Source of the DNA: Pseudomonas fluorescens
Lineage (GTDB): Bacteria; Pseudomonadota; Gammaproteobacteria; Pseudomonadales; Pseudomonadaceae
Direction: 5' to 3'
Assembly (NCBI RefSeq): GCF_900636825.1
Contig: NZ_LR134318.1
Location: forward strand, 4,832,001-4,896,000
DNA: 64,000 nt
This document shows positions 16,291-25,084 of the stretch, one piece after another (the first letter of the stretch is position 1; each line of letters starts with the position of its first letter). Made by a program: the position numbers and the translations under genes. A model generated the notes under the pieces. That model was not told the origin of the DNA and ran no database searches. It saw only the letters and a list, made by a program, of their open reading frames with translations.

Positions 16291-17079
16291 ATGGACTTTT
16301 TGCGGTTACTGGTTTTCTTCGCGGCTTGGGGTTTGATGTGGCGCTGGGTGGTCAAGAGTCGCGGCAGCTGGAATCTGTTTTTCGGCAACCTCGTCGGCGT
16401 CGCAGGCGGCTTCATCGTGGCGATGGTGTTGCTTGCCATCACGTTTTCGCTGTTCCCCGACAAGACACCCGCCAGGCCCATCGAGGCTGACGCGCAAACA
16501 TCCCAACAAATCAGCCCTGTCACCGACACGCAAATTTCCGCACCGGAAGAACCGGCCGCCGTTGCCGCCAAACCGATTTTGCCGCCCGCTCCGGTTGCGA
16601 CTCCGGCGCCAGTCACTGCGGCTGAGGTCGTTGCTGCCGCGCCGGCTGACGCCGCGCGAAAAACCGAGCCTCCGGAATCGGCGCTGCTTCCAGACTACCG
16701 GGCGCGCTCCCAAAAAACGTTATCGGAAAATCTGATCGTAAAAGATTTCAACGATACCGATCGCGCGGTCATCGATGCGAAACGCCAAGCCGCGGGTACC
16801 GGGGCGGATGCGGACAGATCCTACATGGCAGTGGTCATGTGCATACCGCCGCTGCAAGAAGCGCTGCGCTTCCCCTCGACCGAGCGCGTGATTGGCCCGC
16901 CGTTCAAGGCTACGCGTCAGCACGACCAGATCTATAACGTCACCGCAGTCATTTCGGCGGACAACATGCTGGCCGCGACGGTCGCCTACCGCTACAGCTG
17001 CTCGGTGCAAGCCGTGCCTGGCGCTGGCGATACCGAATGGAAGCTGGTCGATCTGGCCCTGACGCCAACATCGCGCTGA
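16291..17079 (+). CDS. Membrane-anchored Pro/Ala-rich hypothetical protein
   Basis: Product of 262 aa with two hydrophobic segments near the N terminus (about residues 3-20 and 31-54), a long Pro/Ala-rich linker (about 58-135) and a C-terminal globular domain with two cysteines (about residues 184 and 236). The layout suggests an inner-membrane anchor with a domain reaching into the periplasm. GGAAAGG lies 5 nt before the ATG. No family recognised. It is followed by the metallophosphatase after 57 bp. Confidence 0.7.
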   Translation: MDFLRLLVFFAAWGLMWRWVVKSRGSWNLFFGNLVGVAGGFIVAMVLLAITFSLFPDKTPARPIEADAQTSQQISPVTDTQISAPEEPAAVAAKPILPPAPVATPAPVTAAEVVAAAPADAARKTEPPESALLPDYRARSQKTLSENLIVKDFNDTDRAVIDAKRQAAGTGADADRSYMAVVMCIPPLQEALRFPSTERVIGPPFKATRQHDQIYNVTAVISADNMLAATVAYRYSCSVQAVPGAGDTEWKLVDLALTPTSR

Positions 17080-17136
17080 ACGACGGTCGCGGGCTGCGCT
17101 ATGATCGCCAGCCCGCACCAAGAGTCCTGAAACCGG

Positions 17137-19065
17137 ATGCCCGCTTCTGCGATATCACCTGATGCCCCGGCTACCCTGCCATCCGTACTGGCCGGCCCCG
17201 TGCTGCGACGAGTCGAACCTGCCCGGTTGGTCATGTGGCTGGTCGCTAGCCGGACGCTTTCGCTGACATTGCGCCTGCAAGGCGCGGACATACCGCTGGA
17301 CGACCGCAGCTGTACGATTATTCCGGTGGGCAGGCATGCATTCGTCCATCTGATCGATGTCGCGCTGCCCACCCCGCTGCCCTGCGACACGCTGATCAAT
17401 TACGACTTGTTGCTTGATCAAGGCGAGAACGGGATTCTCGACTGGGCGCCGCATCTGCTTTACGGCGAGGCCCCTTGCCCGAACTTCGTCATACGCTCGC
17501 GTATCGACCAACTGCTCCATGGCTCCTGCCGCAAGCCGCATCACCCGGCAACCGATGGTTTGCTCTGCGTCGATCAATTGCTGGCCACTGAAACCGATCC
17601 GCAACAGCGCCCGGCGCTGCTGATGATGAGCGGTGATCAGGTCTACGCCGATGATGTTGCCGGGCCGATGCTGCGCACGATTCATGCCTTGATCGAACGC
17701 TTGGGCCTGTTCGATGAACACCTCGAAGGGGCCGTCGTCAGCGACAGCGCCAAGCTTTATGAACACCCGGCCAGTTATTACCATCGTGCGGATCTGTTAC
17801 CGGCGCTTGAGGGCAACGAGACTTTGCGCGAGCGATTTTTCGGCGGCGCACGTAAGCCGATTTTCACCAGCAGCAGCGCTGACAATCACTTGGTGACGTT
17901 CGCCGAGGTCATGGCGATGTACATGCTGGTGTGGTCGCCGACGCCGTGGACGCTGGTCAATCCGAGCGCACCGACGCTGACGGCGGAACGCCACAAGCGC
18001 TATGCCCTCGAGCAGACACGGATTGATGCGTTCAAGGCCGGCTTGGGAAATGTCGCGCGAGCATTGGCGCATCTGCCGAGCCTGATGATTTTCGATGATC
18101 ACGACATCACCGATGACTGGAATCTGTCCGCGCAGTGGGAGGAAACCGCCTACGGCCATCCGTTCTCCAAACGCATTATCGGCAACGCGCTGATTGCTTA
18201 TATGTTGTGCCAGGGCTGGGGCAACAATCCCGATGTGTTCAGAGACGTATTGGCGAAAACCCTGGGGCTGAGCGCCAGCGGCGACGATCAATACCTCGAC
18301 AGTCCGGTGCAGGACGATCTGATCGATGATCTGTTGCGCTTTCAGCATTGGCATTTTGTCCTGCCGACCAGCCCGGCGCTGGTGGTCATCGACACCCGCA
18401 CACGACGCTGGCGCAGCGAAATGACCCTCAAGCAACCCTCGGGATTACTCGACTGGGAAGCGCTGAGCGAACTGCAACAGGAATTGCTTGATCACCCTTC
18501 GGCAATCATCGTCTCGCCAGCGCCGATCTTCGGTGTGAAGCTGATCGAAACCGTGCAAAAGGTTTTCAGCTGGTGCGGTTATCCATTGCTGGTCGATGCG
18601 GAAAACTGGATGGCCCATCGCGGCGCGGCGCAAGTCATCCTGAATATTTTCCGCCACTCGCGTACACCCGGAAACTACGTGGTGTTGTCTGGCGATGTGC
18701 ATTATTCCTTCGTCTACGAAATCCTGATCCGACATCGCAAGGCGGGCCCGCGAATCTGGCAGATCACCAGCAGCGGCATCAAGAACGAATTCCCTCCGAC
18801 CCTGCTGGAATGGTTCGACCGCCTCAACCGCTGGCTCTACTCACCGCGCTCACCGTTGAACTGGTTCACCAAACGCCGGTTGATGCGCATCGTGCCTTAC
18901 ACCCCGGAACACGCCGAGGCCGGCGAACGGCTATGGAATTCCGCGGGGATTGGTCAGGTGTTTTTCAATGAACAGGGGCAGCCGAGCGAGATCATTCAGC
19001 ACAACTCGAACGGCGCGAAGAAGACGAGAATGCTGGCGCCTGAGTTGGGAGATGTGCCGGATTAA
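17137..19065 (+). CDS. PhoD-like metallophosphatase (alkaline phosphatase D family)
   Basis: Product of 642 aa with the metal-site motifs of calcineurin-like/PhoD phosphatases in order: LMMSGDQVYADD (about residues 163-174), IFDDHDITDDWN (about 316-327) and LSGDVHYSF (about 516-524). Unlike classical PhoD it has no signal peptide or Tat motif, so it is probably cytosolic. Substrate unknown. The start ATG 17137 has only a weak ribosome site. Confidence 0.8.
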   Translation: MPASAISPDAPATLPSVLAGPVLRRVEPARLVMWLVASRTLSLTLRLQGADIPLDDRSCTIIPVGRHAFVHLIDVALPTPLPCDTLINYDLLLDQGENGILDWAPHLLYGEAPCPNFVIRSRIDQLLHGSCRKPHHPATDGLLCVDQLLATETDPQQRPALLMMSGDQVYADDVAGPMLRTIHALIERLGLFDEHLEGAVVSDSAKLYEHPASYYHRADLLPALEGNETLRERFFGGARKPIFTSSSADNHLVTFAEVMAMYMLVWSPTPWTLVNPSAPTLTAERHKRYALEQTRIDAFKAGLGNVARALAHLPSLMIFDDHDITDDWNLSAQWEETAYGHPFSKRIIGNALIAYMLCQGWGNNPDVFRDVLAKTLGLSASGDDQYLDSPVQDDLIDDLLRFQHWHFVLPTSPALVVIDTRTRRWRSEMTLKQPSGLLDWEALSELQQELLDHPSAIIVSPAPIFGVKLIETVQKVFSWCGYPLLVDAENWMAHRGAAQVILNIFRHSRTPGNYVVLSGDVHYSFVYEILIRHRKAGPRIWQITSSGIKNEFPPTLLEWFDRLNRWLYSPRSPLNWFTKRRLMRIVPYTPEHAEAGERLWNSAGIGQVFFNEQGQPSEIIQHNSNGAKKTRMLAPELGDVPD

Positions 19066-19252
19066 AGCCGTAGCCGTTTCCTACACCGAGCACGTCACGG
19101 GGACGACGAGAAAAGTGCTTCGCGTGACACGGTACACAGGAGGGGGATTACAACCTTCTCAGAAACGTCTCGACAGTGATTGAGCGATACTGATTGCGGT
19201 CGCAGTCAGCCCTTCTGCGAAACAACCGCTGGTAGGTATCGCCTTGTCATCC

Positions 19253-19270
19253 TGTACTCATTTCTGTACG
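19253..19270 (+). promoter_or_regulatory. Candidate YefM-YoeB operator
   Basis: Two TGTAC cores (19253-19257 and 19265-19269) lie 12 bp apart, 28-45 bp before yefM. In E. coli the YefM operator has TGTACA repeats with the same 12-bp spacing. Inferred; binding is not shown. Confidence 0.5.
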
Positions 19271-19297
19271 TTCTCTGCATCCAGCGAGGACTACAAC

Positions 19298-19552
19298 ATG
19301 CAAACCATCAACTACACCACCGCCCGTGCGCATCTCGCCGAAACGATGGACCGCGTCAATGACGATCGTGCGCCATTACTGATCACCCGTCAGAAAGGCG
19401 ATCCCGTGGTGATGATGTCTTTGGCCGAATACAACGCTCTCGAAGAAACAGCCTACTTGCTGCGCTCGCCAGCCAACGCCGAACGCCTGATGAAATCCAT
19501 CGGTGAACTGCGTGCCGGCAAAGCCCAAGTCAGGCAATTGATTGAAGAATGA
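19298..19552 (+). CDS. yefM: Antitoxin YefM
   Basis: Phd/YefM-family antitoxin of 84 aa that binds and neutralises YoeB and represses the operon. The N-terminal DNA-binding part reads NYTTARAHLAETMDRVNDD; the middle has the family segment VVMMSLAEYNALEETAYLL; the C-terminal tail binds the toxin. ATG 19298 follows GAGGAC. Its stop overlaps the yoeB start by 4 bp, the usual coupling. Confidence 0.93.
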   Translation: MQTINYTTARAHLAETMDRVNDDRAPLLITRQKGDPVVMMSLAEYNALEETAYLLRSPANAERLMKSIGELRAGKAQVRQLIEE

Positions 19553-19803
19553 AAATCGAGTTCACGCCCACTGGCTGGGAAGACTATTTGTGGTTTCAGC
19601 AACACGACAAACCTGGACTCAAGCGTATCAATCTGCTGATCAAATCGATCAAGCGCGAACCGTTTGAAGGCGTTGGTAAACCAGAAGCGCTCAAGCACAA
19701 TATGAGCGGCCTCTGGTCACGCCGGATTACTGCTGAGCATCGTTTGGTGTATAGCGTTGAGGACGGCGAAATATGCGTCGTCAGTTGCCGATATCACTAT
19801 TGA
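19549..19803 (+). CDS. yoeB: Toxin YoeB (ribosome-dependent mRNA endonuclease)
   Basis: RelE-superfamily toxin of 84 aa that cuts mRNA in the ribosomal A site. Active-site residues E46, R65, H83 and Y84 are all present, so the toxin looks intact. It overlaps the aminotransferase gene tail-to-tail by 7 bp (19797-19803). Confidence 0.95.
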   Translation: MKIEFTPTGWEDYLWFQQHDKPGLKRINLLIKSIKREPFEGVGKPEALKHNMSGLWSRRITAEHRLVYSVEDGEICVVSCRYHY

Positions 19804-20984
19804 ACTGGCGTTGATTCGCTGATCAGCACGCGCCAAACCCCTTTGACAATCATCCCCACCTCCCGCTCATCAATGGTCAGCGGCGGTAACAACCGAATGG
19901 TCTTTCCACGGGTCACATTGATCAGCAATCCATGATCCCGGGCGGCAATCAGCGTCAGATCCCGCACAGGTTGTTTCAGCTCGACGCCGATCATCAAGCC
20001 CTGCCCGCGAATCGCCAGCACGTTTGGATTGTCGGCCAACCCCACACGCAAGCGCTCCAACAGGCGTGCGCCTTGCACCCGCGCATTCTCCAGCAAACCC
20101 TGTTCTTCGATGATGTCCAGCACTGTGCAACCGACCCGGCAGGCCAGCGGGTTGCCGCCAAACGTGCTGCCATGGCTGCCCGGTGTGAACAGGTCTGCCG
20201 CCCGCCCCCGTGCCAGGCAAGCGCCGATCGGTACGCCATTGCCCAAGCCTTTGGCGAGGGTCATGACGTCGGGAACGATGCCCTCATGTTGAAAGGCGAA
20301 CCACTGTCCGGTGCGGCCAATGCCAGTCTGGATTTCATCGAGCATCAGCAGCCACGCGTGACGATTGCACAATTCGCGCAGGGCTTTCAGGTAACCGGCT
20401 GGCGCGACCTGCACGCCGCTTTCTCCCTGAATCGGCTCGACCAGAATCGCCACGATGCGCGTGCCGTGTTTGCGCTGCACTTGCTCCAGCGCCGCGAGAT
20501 CGCCGAACGGCACTTTTACGAAATCTCCCGGCAGTTCGTTGAAACCCAGCCGCACCGTCGGGCCATCGCTGGCGGATAGCGTACCGAGCGTGCGGCCATG
20601 AAACGCGTTCGCCATGACCACCACCAGCGGTTGCTCGATCCCTTTGCGCCAGCCGTACAAACGCGCCAGTTTGAGCGCCGTTTCGTTCGCTTCAGCGCCA
20701 GAGTTGTTGAAGAACGCGCGCTGCATTCCCGACAACTCGGTCAGCCGCTTGGCCAGTTGTTGCTGCCAGTCGATGCTGTACAGATTGGAAGTGTGCAGCA
20801 GCAGGCCCGCCTGCTCGCTGATCGCCGAAACGATGCGCGGATGCGAGTGGCCGACGTTGGTCACCGCCACTCCGGCGACCGCATCCAGGTATTCGCGCCC
20901 CGCCTGATCCCACAGGCGTGTGCCCAAGCCTTTGATGAAGCTCAAGGCCAGTGGTTGGTAGGTATTCATCAGGGCGGGGGTCAT
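19797..20984 (-). CDS. Class-III (acetylornithine-type) aminotransferase
   Basis: PLP enzyme of 395 aa of the ArgD/AstC group, which move an omega-amino group to 2-oxoglutarate. Visible motifs: NNSGAEANE (about residues 93-101), AFHGRT, LMLDEIQTGIGRTG and the PLP-lysine segment MTLAKGLGNGVPIGA. I chose ATG 20984 because GGAG lies 9 nt upstream; an ATG at 20999 is also in frame. There are no arginine or ornithine genes nearby, so the substrate is uncertain. It is divergent from a LysR regulator that may control it. Confidence 0.85.
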   Translation of the reverse strand: MTPALMNTYQPLALSFIKGLGTRLWDQAGREYLDAVAGVAVTNVGHSHPRIVSAISEQAGLLLHTSNLYSIDWQQQLAKRLTELSGMQRAFFNNSGAEANETALKLARLYGWRKGIEQPLVVVMANAFHGRTLGTLSASDGPTVRLGFNELPGDFVKVPFGDLAALEQVQRKHGTRIVAILVEPIQGESGVQVAPAGYLKALRELCNRHAWLLMLDEIQTGIGRTGQWFAFQHEGIVPDVMTLAKGLGNGVPIGACLARGRAADLFTPGSHGSTFGGNPLACRVGCTVLDIIEEQGLLENARVQGARLLERLRVGLADNPNVLAIRGQGLMIGVELKQPVRDLTLIAARDHGLLINVTRGKTIRLLPPLTIDEREVGMIVKGVWRVLISESTPVQ

Positions 20985-21086
20985 GACTAGAAACTCCATT
21001 GCAGGTCGGTGTTTTTGCAGTATGGTTAGCCACCTGAACTGGATAAACTCAGTAAAACTTAAATCATTTAAAAGCCGAGCTTGATA

Positions 21087-22013
21087 ATGGATTTGTTCCA
21101 GTCAATGAGCGTCTACGTCAAAGTGGTCGAATCCGGCAGCATGACGGCGGCCGCCGCGCAGTGCGAAATGTCGACGACGATGGTCGGTAATCACCTGCGG
21201 GCATTGGAGCAACGACTCGGCGTGCAACTGTTGCAGCGCACCACTCGCCGTCAGCGTTTGACCGAGTTCGGCAGCGTTTACTATCAGCGTTGCCTGGAAG
21301 TCCTTGGCTTAGTGGCCGATTCCGAACGTCTGGCCGAGCAGGCGCTCGACGAGCCGCGTGGCGTGTTGCGTATTGCCGCGCCATTGACCTTCGGTGTCGA
21401 ACGACTGACCCCGGCACTCAGCGAATATTCCTTGCTGTATCCGCAAGTGAAACTCGACGTGGTGCTGACCAACGGGCGCCCGGATCTGCTGGAAAACGGT
21501 CTCGACGTTGCGTTCCGCCTGGGCAGTTTCGATCAGTCCAACCTGATCGCCCGGCCCTTGATCGACTACGCCCTGACGGTCTGCGCCGCCCCGGAATACA
21601 TCGCGCGCCGCGGCATGCCGAACACGCCGCAGCAATTGCAGCAACACGATTGCCTGTCCTTCGCCTACCCGGCCGGCGATGACTGGCAATCGGTGGAAAA
21701 ACGCTGGCGGCTCAGCGGCCCTGACGGGGAGATTCTCGTCGATGTCAGCGGGCCGCTGTTGATCAACAGCTCGGCAGGTCTGCATCAGGCGGCACGCAAC
21801 GGCATGGGCATCATGATGCTGCCCGACGCGCTGGTGGAGCAGGATCTGCGCGACGGCAAACTGGTCAAGGTGATGACGGATTACCAACCACCGAGCCGGC
21901 CGATGCATTTGCTGTATGCGCAAGATCGCTATCGATTGCCGAAGCTGCGACGGTTTGTCGAGTTTGCAATGCGCATGTGGGGCAAACCTGCGGATGCCAT
22001 GAGCGGGAAATAG
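21087..22013 (+). CDS. LysR-family transcriptional regulator
   Basis: Product of 308 aa. The N-terminal winged helix (about residues 1-60) includes VKVVESGSMTAAAAQCEMS and LGVQLLQRTTRRQRLTEFG; the effector domain starts near GVLRIAAPLTFG (about 91). It is of the CrgA/DmlR-like subgroup by its LIARPLIDYALTVCAAPEYI segment. The start is ATG 21087. It diverges from the aminotransferase across 102 bp, the usual placement for a LysR regulator and its target. Confidence 0.9.
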   Translation: MDLFQSMSVYVKVVESGSMTAAAAQCEMSTTMVGNHLRALEQRLGVQLLQRTTRRQRLTEFGSVYYQRCLEVLGLVADSERLAEQALDEPRGVLRIAAPLTFGVERLTPALSEYSLLYPQVKLDVVLTNGRPDLLENGLDVAFRLGSFDQSNLIARPLIDYALTVCAAPEYIARRGMPNTPQQLQQHDCLSFAYPAGDDWQSVEKRWRLSGPDGEILVDVSGPLLINSSAGLHQAARNGMGIMMLPDALVEQDLRDGKLVKVMTDYQPPSRPMHLLYAQDRYRLPKLRRFVEFAMRMWGKPADAMSGK

Positions 22014-22146
22014 TGCGCACTGGAAAAATCCCGACCACCAGACCGTTGCTCCGTGACAACGCCGCCCCGCTACCCTAAATTAGTCGGCCTGAAAAAGACC
22101 TCGTGCTTTCTCGCCTCAACTCAAGTTAAAAAGTAGTGAAATTTCA

Positions 22147-22848
22147 ATGTCCGATTTCAACACCGCTGAATCCGTAGTCACCCAGTCGTCCAAAGCGGAA
22201 TACGAAAACTCCATCAATCTTTCACAGCATCTGCCACAAGCCAAAATCATCAGCGAGATGGTCCTGGACGCGTTCCAGTCGACCCGCGAAAGCGACCAGA
22301 TCCGCGAGTTGCGTGCGGCGATTCGCCAGGCGCATGACAGCTTTGATGACGACAAGGCGTACGAGCTGATGGGCGAACTCAAGCGCCTGAAGGATGCCGA
22401 GGCAGCGGACATCGCCGCGTTGGAAGACCTGAGCAGCAAGTTCTCGATCGGGCGCATTCTGTCCAGCTTCAAGGACGATCCGGCGTTTCAGGAAATCGTC
22501 TATGGTCTGGCGCTGAAAGTGCTGAACCAGACGCATCAGGCGATCAGCAATCCGAGCGGCGGCAAGAGCAAGGCGACAAAAAAGAAAGAAGTGGAAATCT
22601 TCACCATCAGCAAGGACGGCGCCAGCGTAACGCTGCCACTGCGCACCCCGCGTTCGCGTCTGAGTGTTGATCGTGAGGCACTGGAGTTTCTCGGTTTCAC
22701 TTTCGTCGGTGAAGGCGATGAAGCCGAGCTGGAAAGCGAGACCTTTGTCGATAACTCCGGCACGGAACAGGCTGTGAACCGCAAGAACATCATCACTGCG
22801 TTGCAGCAGCAGACGGCGTTTGATGGGTATAGCATCGCGGCGCAGTAA
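22147..22848 (+). CDS. Conserved hypothetical protein, 233 aa
   Basis: Cytosolic protein with an N-terminal helical half (coiled-coil-like, about residues 30-95, charged heptads such as REAAIRQAHDSF-type sequence), a Lys-rich linker (about 139-149: GGKSKATKKKE) and a C-terminal beta-rich part (about 150-233). No TM segment or signal. I do not recognise the family. It has its own terminator and stands alone between the LysR gene and a repeat element. Confidence 0.7.
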   Translation: MSDFNTAESVVTQSSKAEYENSINLSQHLPQAKIISEMVLDAFQSTRESDQIRELRAAIRQAHDSFDDDKAYELMGELKRLKDAEAADIAALEDLSSKFSIGRILSSFKDDPAFQEIVYGLALKVLNQTHQAISNPSGGKSKATKKKEVEIFTISKDGASVTLPLRTPRSRLSVDREALEFLGFTFVGEGDEAELESETFVDNSGTEQAVNRKNIITALQQQTAFDGYSIAAQ

Positions 22849-22868
22849 GCCGCAGAGTGCTTGTGAAG

Positions 22869-22905
22869 AAGCCCCGTGCTGAGTGATCAGGCGGGGCTTT
22901 TTTTC
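22869..22905 (+). terminator. Terminator after the 22147-22848 gene
   Basis: AAGCCCCG ... CGGGGCTT stem with a 15-bp loop and a run of seven T, 20 bp after the stop codon. Confidence 0.85.
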
Positions 22906-22939
22906 GGCTGGAGATTTGGCGGTGTTACTTGGATTGTAG

Positions 22940-23102
22940 CCCCTCACCCCAGCCCTCTCCCCCAGGAGAGGGAGCCGATCTGCGTGCCGTTCAAGATTGA
23001 TGTTCGACGCGTTATTCCGTTTCGACGCATCACGCCCAACCAACTCGATCAGTCCCCTCTCCCTACGGGCGGTCCGACGTTTCGGGAGGGTTAGGGTGAG
23101 GG
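22940..23102. repeat. Inverted CCCTCACCC / GGGTGAGGG element
   Basis: Left end CCCCTCACCCCAGCCCTC, right end GGAGGGTTAGGGTGAGGG, about 160 bp apart, with inner GGAGAGGGA / TCCCCTCTCCC arms. The ends match those of the element at 33190-33498, but the inner sequence differs. It looks like a member of a dispersed MITE-like intergenic family; it carries no gene. Confidence 0.75.
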
Positions 23103-23120
23103 CAACAGCCGCCGCCGATC

Positions 23121-23612
23121 TCAAGCCGAAGAATGCAACGCCGCAATCATGTCCACTTCAATCGCCGCATTCTTTGGCAACTGATACACGCCAATGGTCG
23201 TGCGCGTATGCCGTCCGGCATCGCCCAGCACATGGCTGAACACATCAGACGCGCCATTGGCCACTTCGCTCAAATCAACGAAATCAGCCGTCGACTTCAC
23301 GTACACCGTGACTCGCAGCAAGGCGCGAATCTTGTCCAGCGACCCCACCGCATCGACGATCAGCGCCAGGCAACGCATGGCGCTGATGCTGGCGGCGGCT
23401 TGCGCGTCCTTGAGGCTCAACTCCAGTCCTACACGACCGGGATACTGGATCTTGCCATTGACCCTCGGCACCATGCCGCTGATGTACAACTCATCGTGAT
23501 GACGGACCAGCGGCGCATAATTGCCACCGACGGTGTTCTCGCCGTAGATGTCGTAGTTCAGTTCTTCGGCCAAAGCGATAAAGCGCTCATCGCAGGACAT
23601 CCGTTCGGTCAT
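23121..23612 (-). CDS. RidA-family protein (reactive imine deaminase)
   Basis: RidA/YjgF proteins hydrolyse enamine/imine intermediates such as 2-aminoacrylate to the keto acid and ammonia. The product is 163 aa, longer than E. coli RidA by an N-terminal extension. The conserved arginine is in HTRTTIGV and the glutamate in AIEVDMIA near the C terminus, so catalysis is plausible. Possible starts are ATG 23612 and ATG 23600. The 238 bp between it and cyoE hold a terminator and no convincing gene. Confidence 0.85.
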   Translation of the reverse strand: MTERMSCDERFIALAEELNYDIYGENTVGGNYAPLVRHHDELYISGMVPRVNGKIQYPGRVGLELSLKDAQAAASISAMRCLALIVDAVGSLDKIRALLRVTVYVKSTADFVDLSEVANGASDVFSHVLGDAGRHTRTTIGVYQLPKNAAIEVDMIAALHSSA

Positions 23613-23795
23613 TGCGCCCAGCCTTTTGATCTATGCACGGGTGGAGACAGTCGAGCACCGGTGGATGGCGTGGGTCGCCCGCTGTCAGGTTTGGATCCAA
23701 ATCTAGGTCTTTTACCCAGTGGCCGCAACCGCAAACTGGGGGAGTGAGACTGCTCATACCTGCCTCCCTACCTTCAGCCAGCATATTTCACCCAA

Positions 23796-23834
23796 CAAAA
23801 AAACCCCGCTCATCTCACGATGGCGGGGTTTTTC
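23796..23834. terminator. Terminator downstream of cyoE (usable in both directions)
   Basis: AAAAAACCCCGC ... GCGGGGTTTTT with a 13-bp loop, 17 bp beyond the cyoE stop codon. A and T runs on both sides allow bidirectional use. Confidence 0.88.
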
Positions 23835-23850
23835 TTAGAGCCTGCGAACC

Positions 23851-24738
23851 TTACGGCGCGTACGTCAGCAACAACTCTGTCGGCACCTTGAAGTCCAGGG
23901 ACATCATGACGCTCAACGCAGTGATGGTGAAGATCGAGAACACGAAAAGCTTGCGTGCCCAGACTGTGTCATCAACTGCCTTGTAGCCAGTCCACGCCAT
24001 GTACAACCAGTACATGCCCATGGCGGCGGCGACGGCGAGGTAGCTCATGCCGGCGTAGCCGCTGAAGGTCAGCATCAAGGTCGCTACGAGGAACGCCAGG
24101 ATGTAGAGCAGGATGTGCTTCTTCGCCACTTCAATCCCGCGCTTCACTGGCAGCACCGGAATCGATGCGGCCAGGTAATCGTTGAAGCGGAAGATTGCGA
24201 TAGCGTAGGAATGCGGCATCTGCCACAGGCTGAACATCACCAGCAGGGTCAGCGCGGCCATGTCGAAGCTGTTGGTCACGGCAACGTAACCGATCACTGG
24301 TGGCATGGCGCCCGACAGACTGCCCACCAGCGTGCCGTGAACCGACTTGCGCTTGAGGTACAGGCTGTAAAAGCCGACGTAGATGATGAAGCCGATTACC
24401 GCGAACAGGGCGGCCAACGGGTTGGCCACCTTGTACAACAAGGCAACGCCGAGAACACCCAGAATGGTCGCGTAAACCAGTGCCAGTTTCAGGGAGATCA
24501 AGCCCTGAACCAGCACGCGGTTCTTTGTGCGTTCCATCTTCAGGTCGATGTCGCGGTCGATGCAGTTGTTGAACACGCAACCGGAGGCCACGACCAGGGA
24601 TGTACCGATCATGGCGGCCAGAAACACCGCCAGATCGACATGCCCTTTCGAGGCCAGGAAGAACCCGCCTGCCACAGAAAGCACGTTACCGAAAATGATC
24701 CCCGGTTTGGTGATTTGGATAAAGTGCTTGAGCGACAT
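23851..24738 (-). CDS. cyoE: Protoheme IX farnesyltransferase (heme O synthase) CyoE
   Basis: UbiA-family membrane enzyme that adds a farnesyl group to heme B, giving heme O for the bo3 oxidase. The product is 295 aa with about nine TM helices. The prenyl-diphosphate-binding motif NNCIDRDIDLKMERTKNR (about residues 58-75) is complete, and a second Asp-rich region is conserved. It is the last gene of cyoABCDE, 10 bp after cyoD. Confidence 0.96.
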   Translation of the reverse strand: MSLKHFIQITKPGIIFGNVLSVAGGFFLASKGHVDLAVFLAAMIGTSLVVASGCVFNNCIDRDIDLKMERTKNRVLVQGLISLKLALVYATILGVLGVALLYKVANPLAALFAVIGFIIYVGFYSLYLKRKSVHGTLVGSLSGAMPPVIGYVAVTNSFDMAALTLLVMFSLWQMPHSYAIAIFRFNDYLAASIPVLPVKRGIEVAKKHILLYILAFLVATLMLTFSGYAGMSYLAVAAAMGMYWLYMAWTGYKAVDDTVWARKLFVFSIFTITALSVMMSLDFKVPTELLLTYAP

Positions 24739-24748
24739 CGGGTCTACC

Positions 24749-25084
24749 TCACTTCGCCATCATGTACGTGTGGATGCTGAACATGATCCACAGCGACAGG
24801 CCAACCAGCAGCACGATCACGATCGCCGTAAAGACGAATGCGATCACGTTGTTACGCTGAGCAATGGAACGGTCCAGGTGCAGGAAGTAATACAGGTGAA
24901 CGATCACCTGGATCACCGCGAACAGCAGAACGATAGCCAGCGTCGTCGACTTCGGCAGGGTCGGGTACATCACCAGGCCGAACGGGATGACGGTCAGGAT
25001 TACCGACAGGATGAAGCCGATGGCGTACGACTTTACGCTGCCGTGGCCAGCATCATGGCTGTCATGGGAGTGTGCATTAGCCAT
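24749..25084 (-). CDS. cyoD: Cytochrome bo3 oxidase subunit IV CyoD
   Basis: Small subunit (111 aa) that assists assembly of the quinol oxidase. It has three TM helices (about residues 22-42, 48-70 and 83-105) after a His/Asp-rich N terminus (MANAHSHDSHDAGHG). The start ATG 25084 overlaps the cyoC stop by 1 bp (TAATG); the upstream open frame to 25129 lies inside cyoC and is not used. Confidence 0.94.
   Translation of the reverse strand: MANAHSHDSHDAGHGSVKSYAIGFILSVILTVIPFGLVMYPTLPKSTTLAIVLLFAVIQVIVHLYYFLHLDRSIAQRNNVIAFVFTAIVIVLLVGLSLWIMFSIHTYMMAK

Noticed and set aside
23587..23784. Small minus-strand frame upstream of RidA with CGCGHW and DLDLDPN motifs
   Set aside because: It overlaps the RidA start, has no clear ribosome site and matches no family; I left it out, but conservation could be checked.
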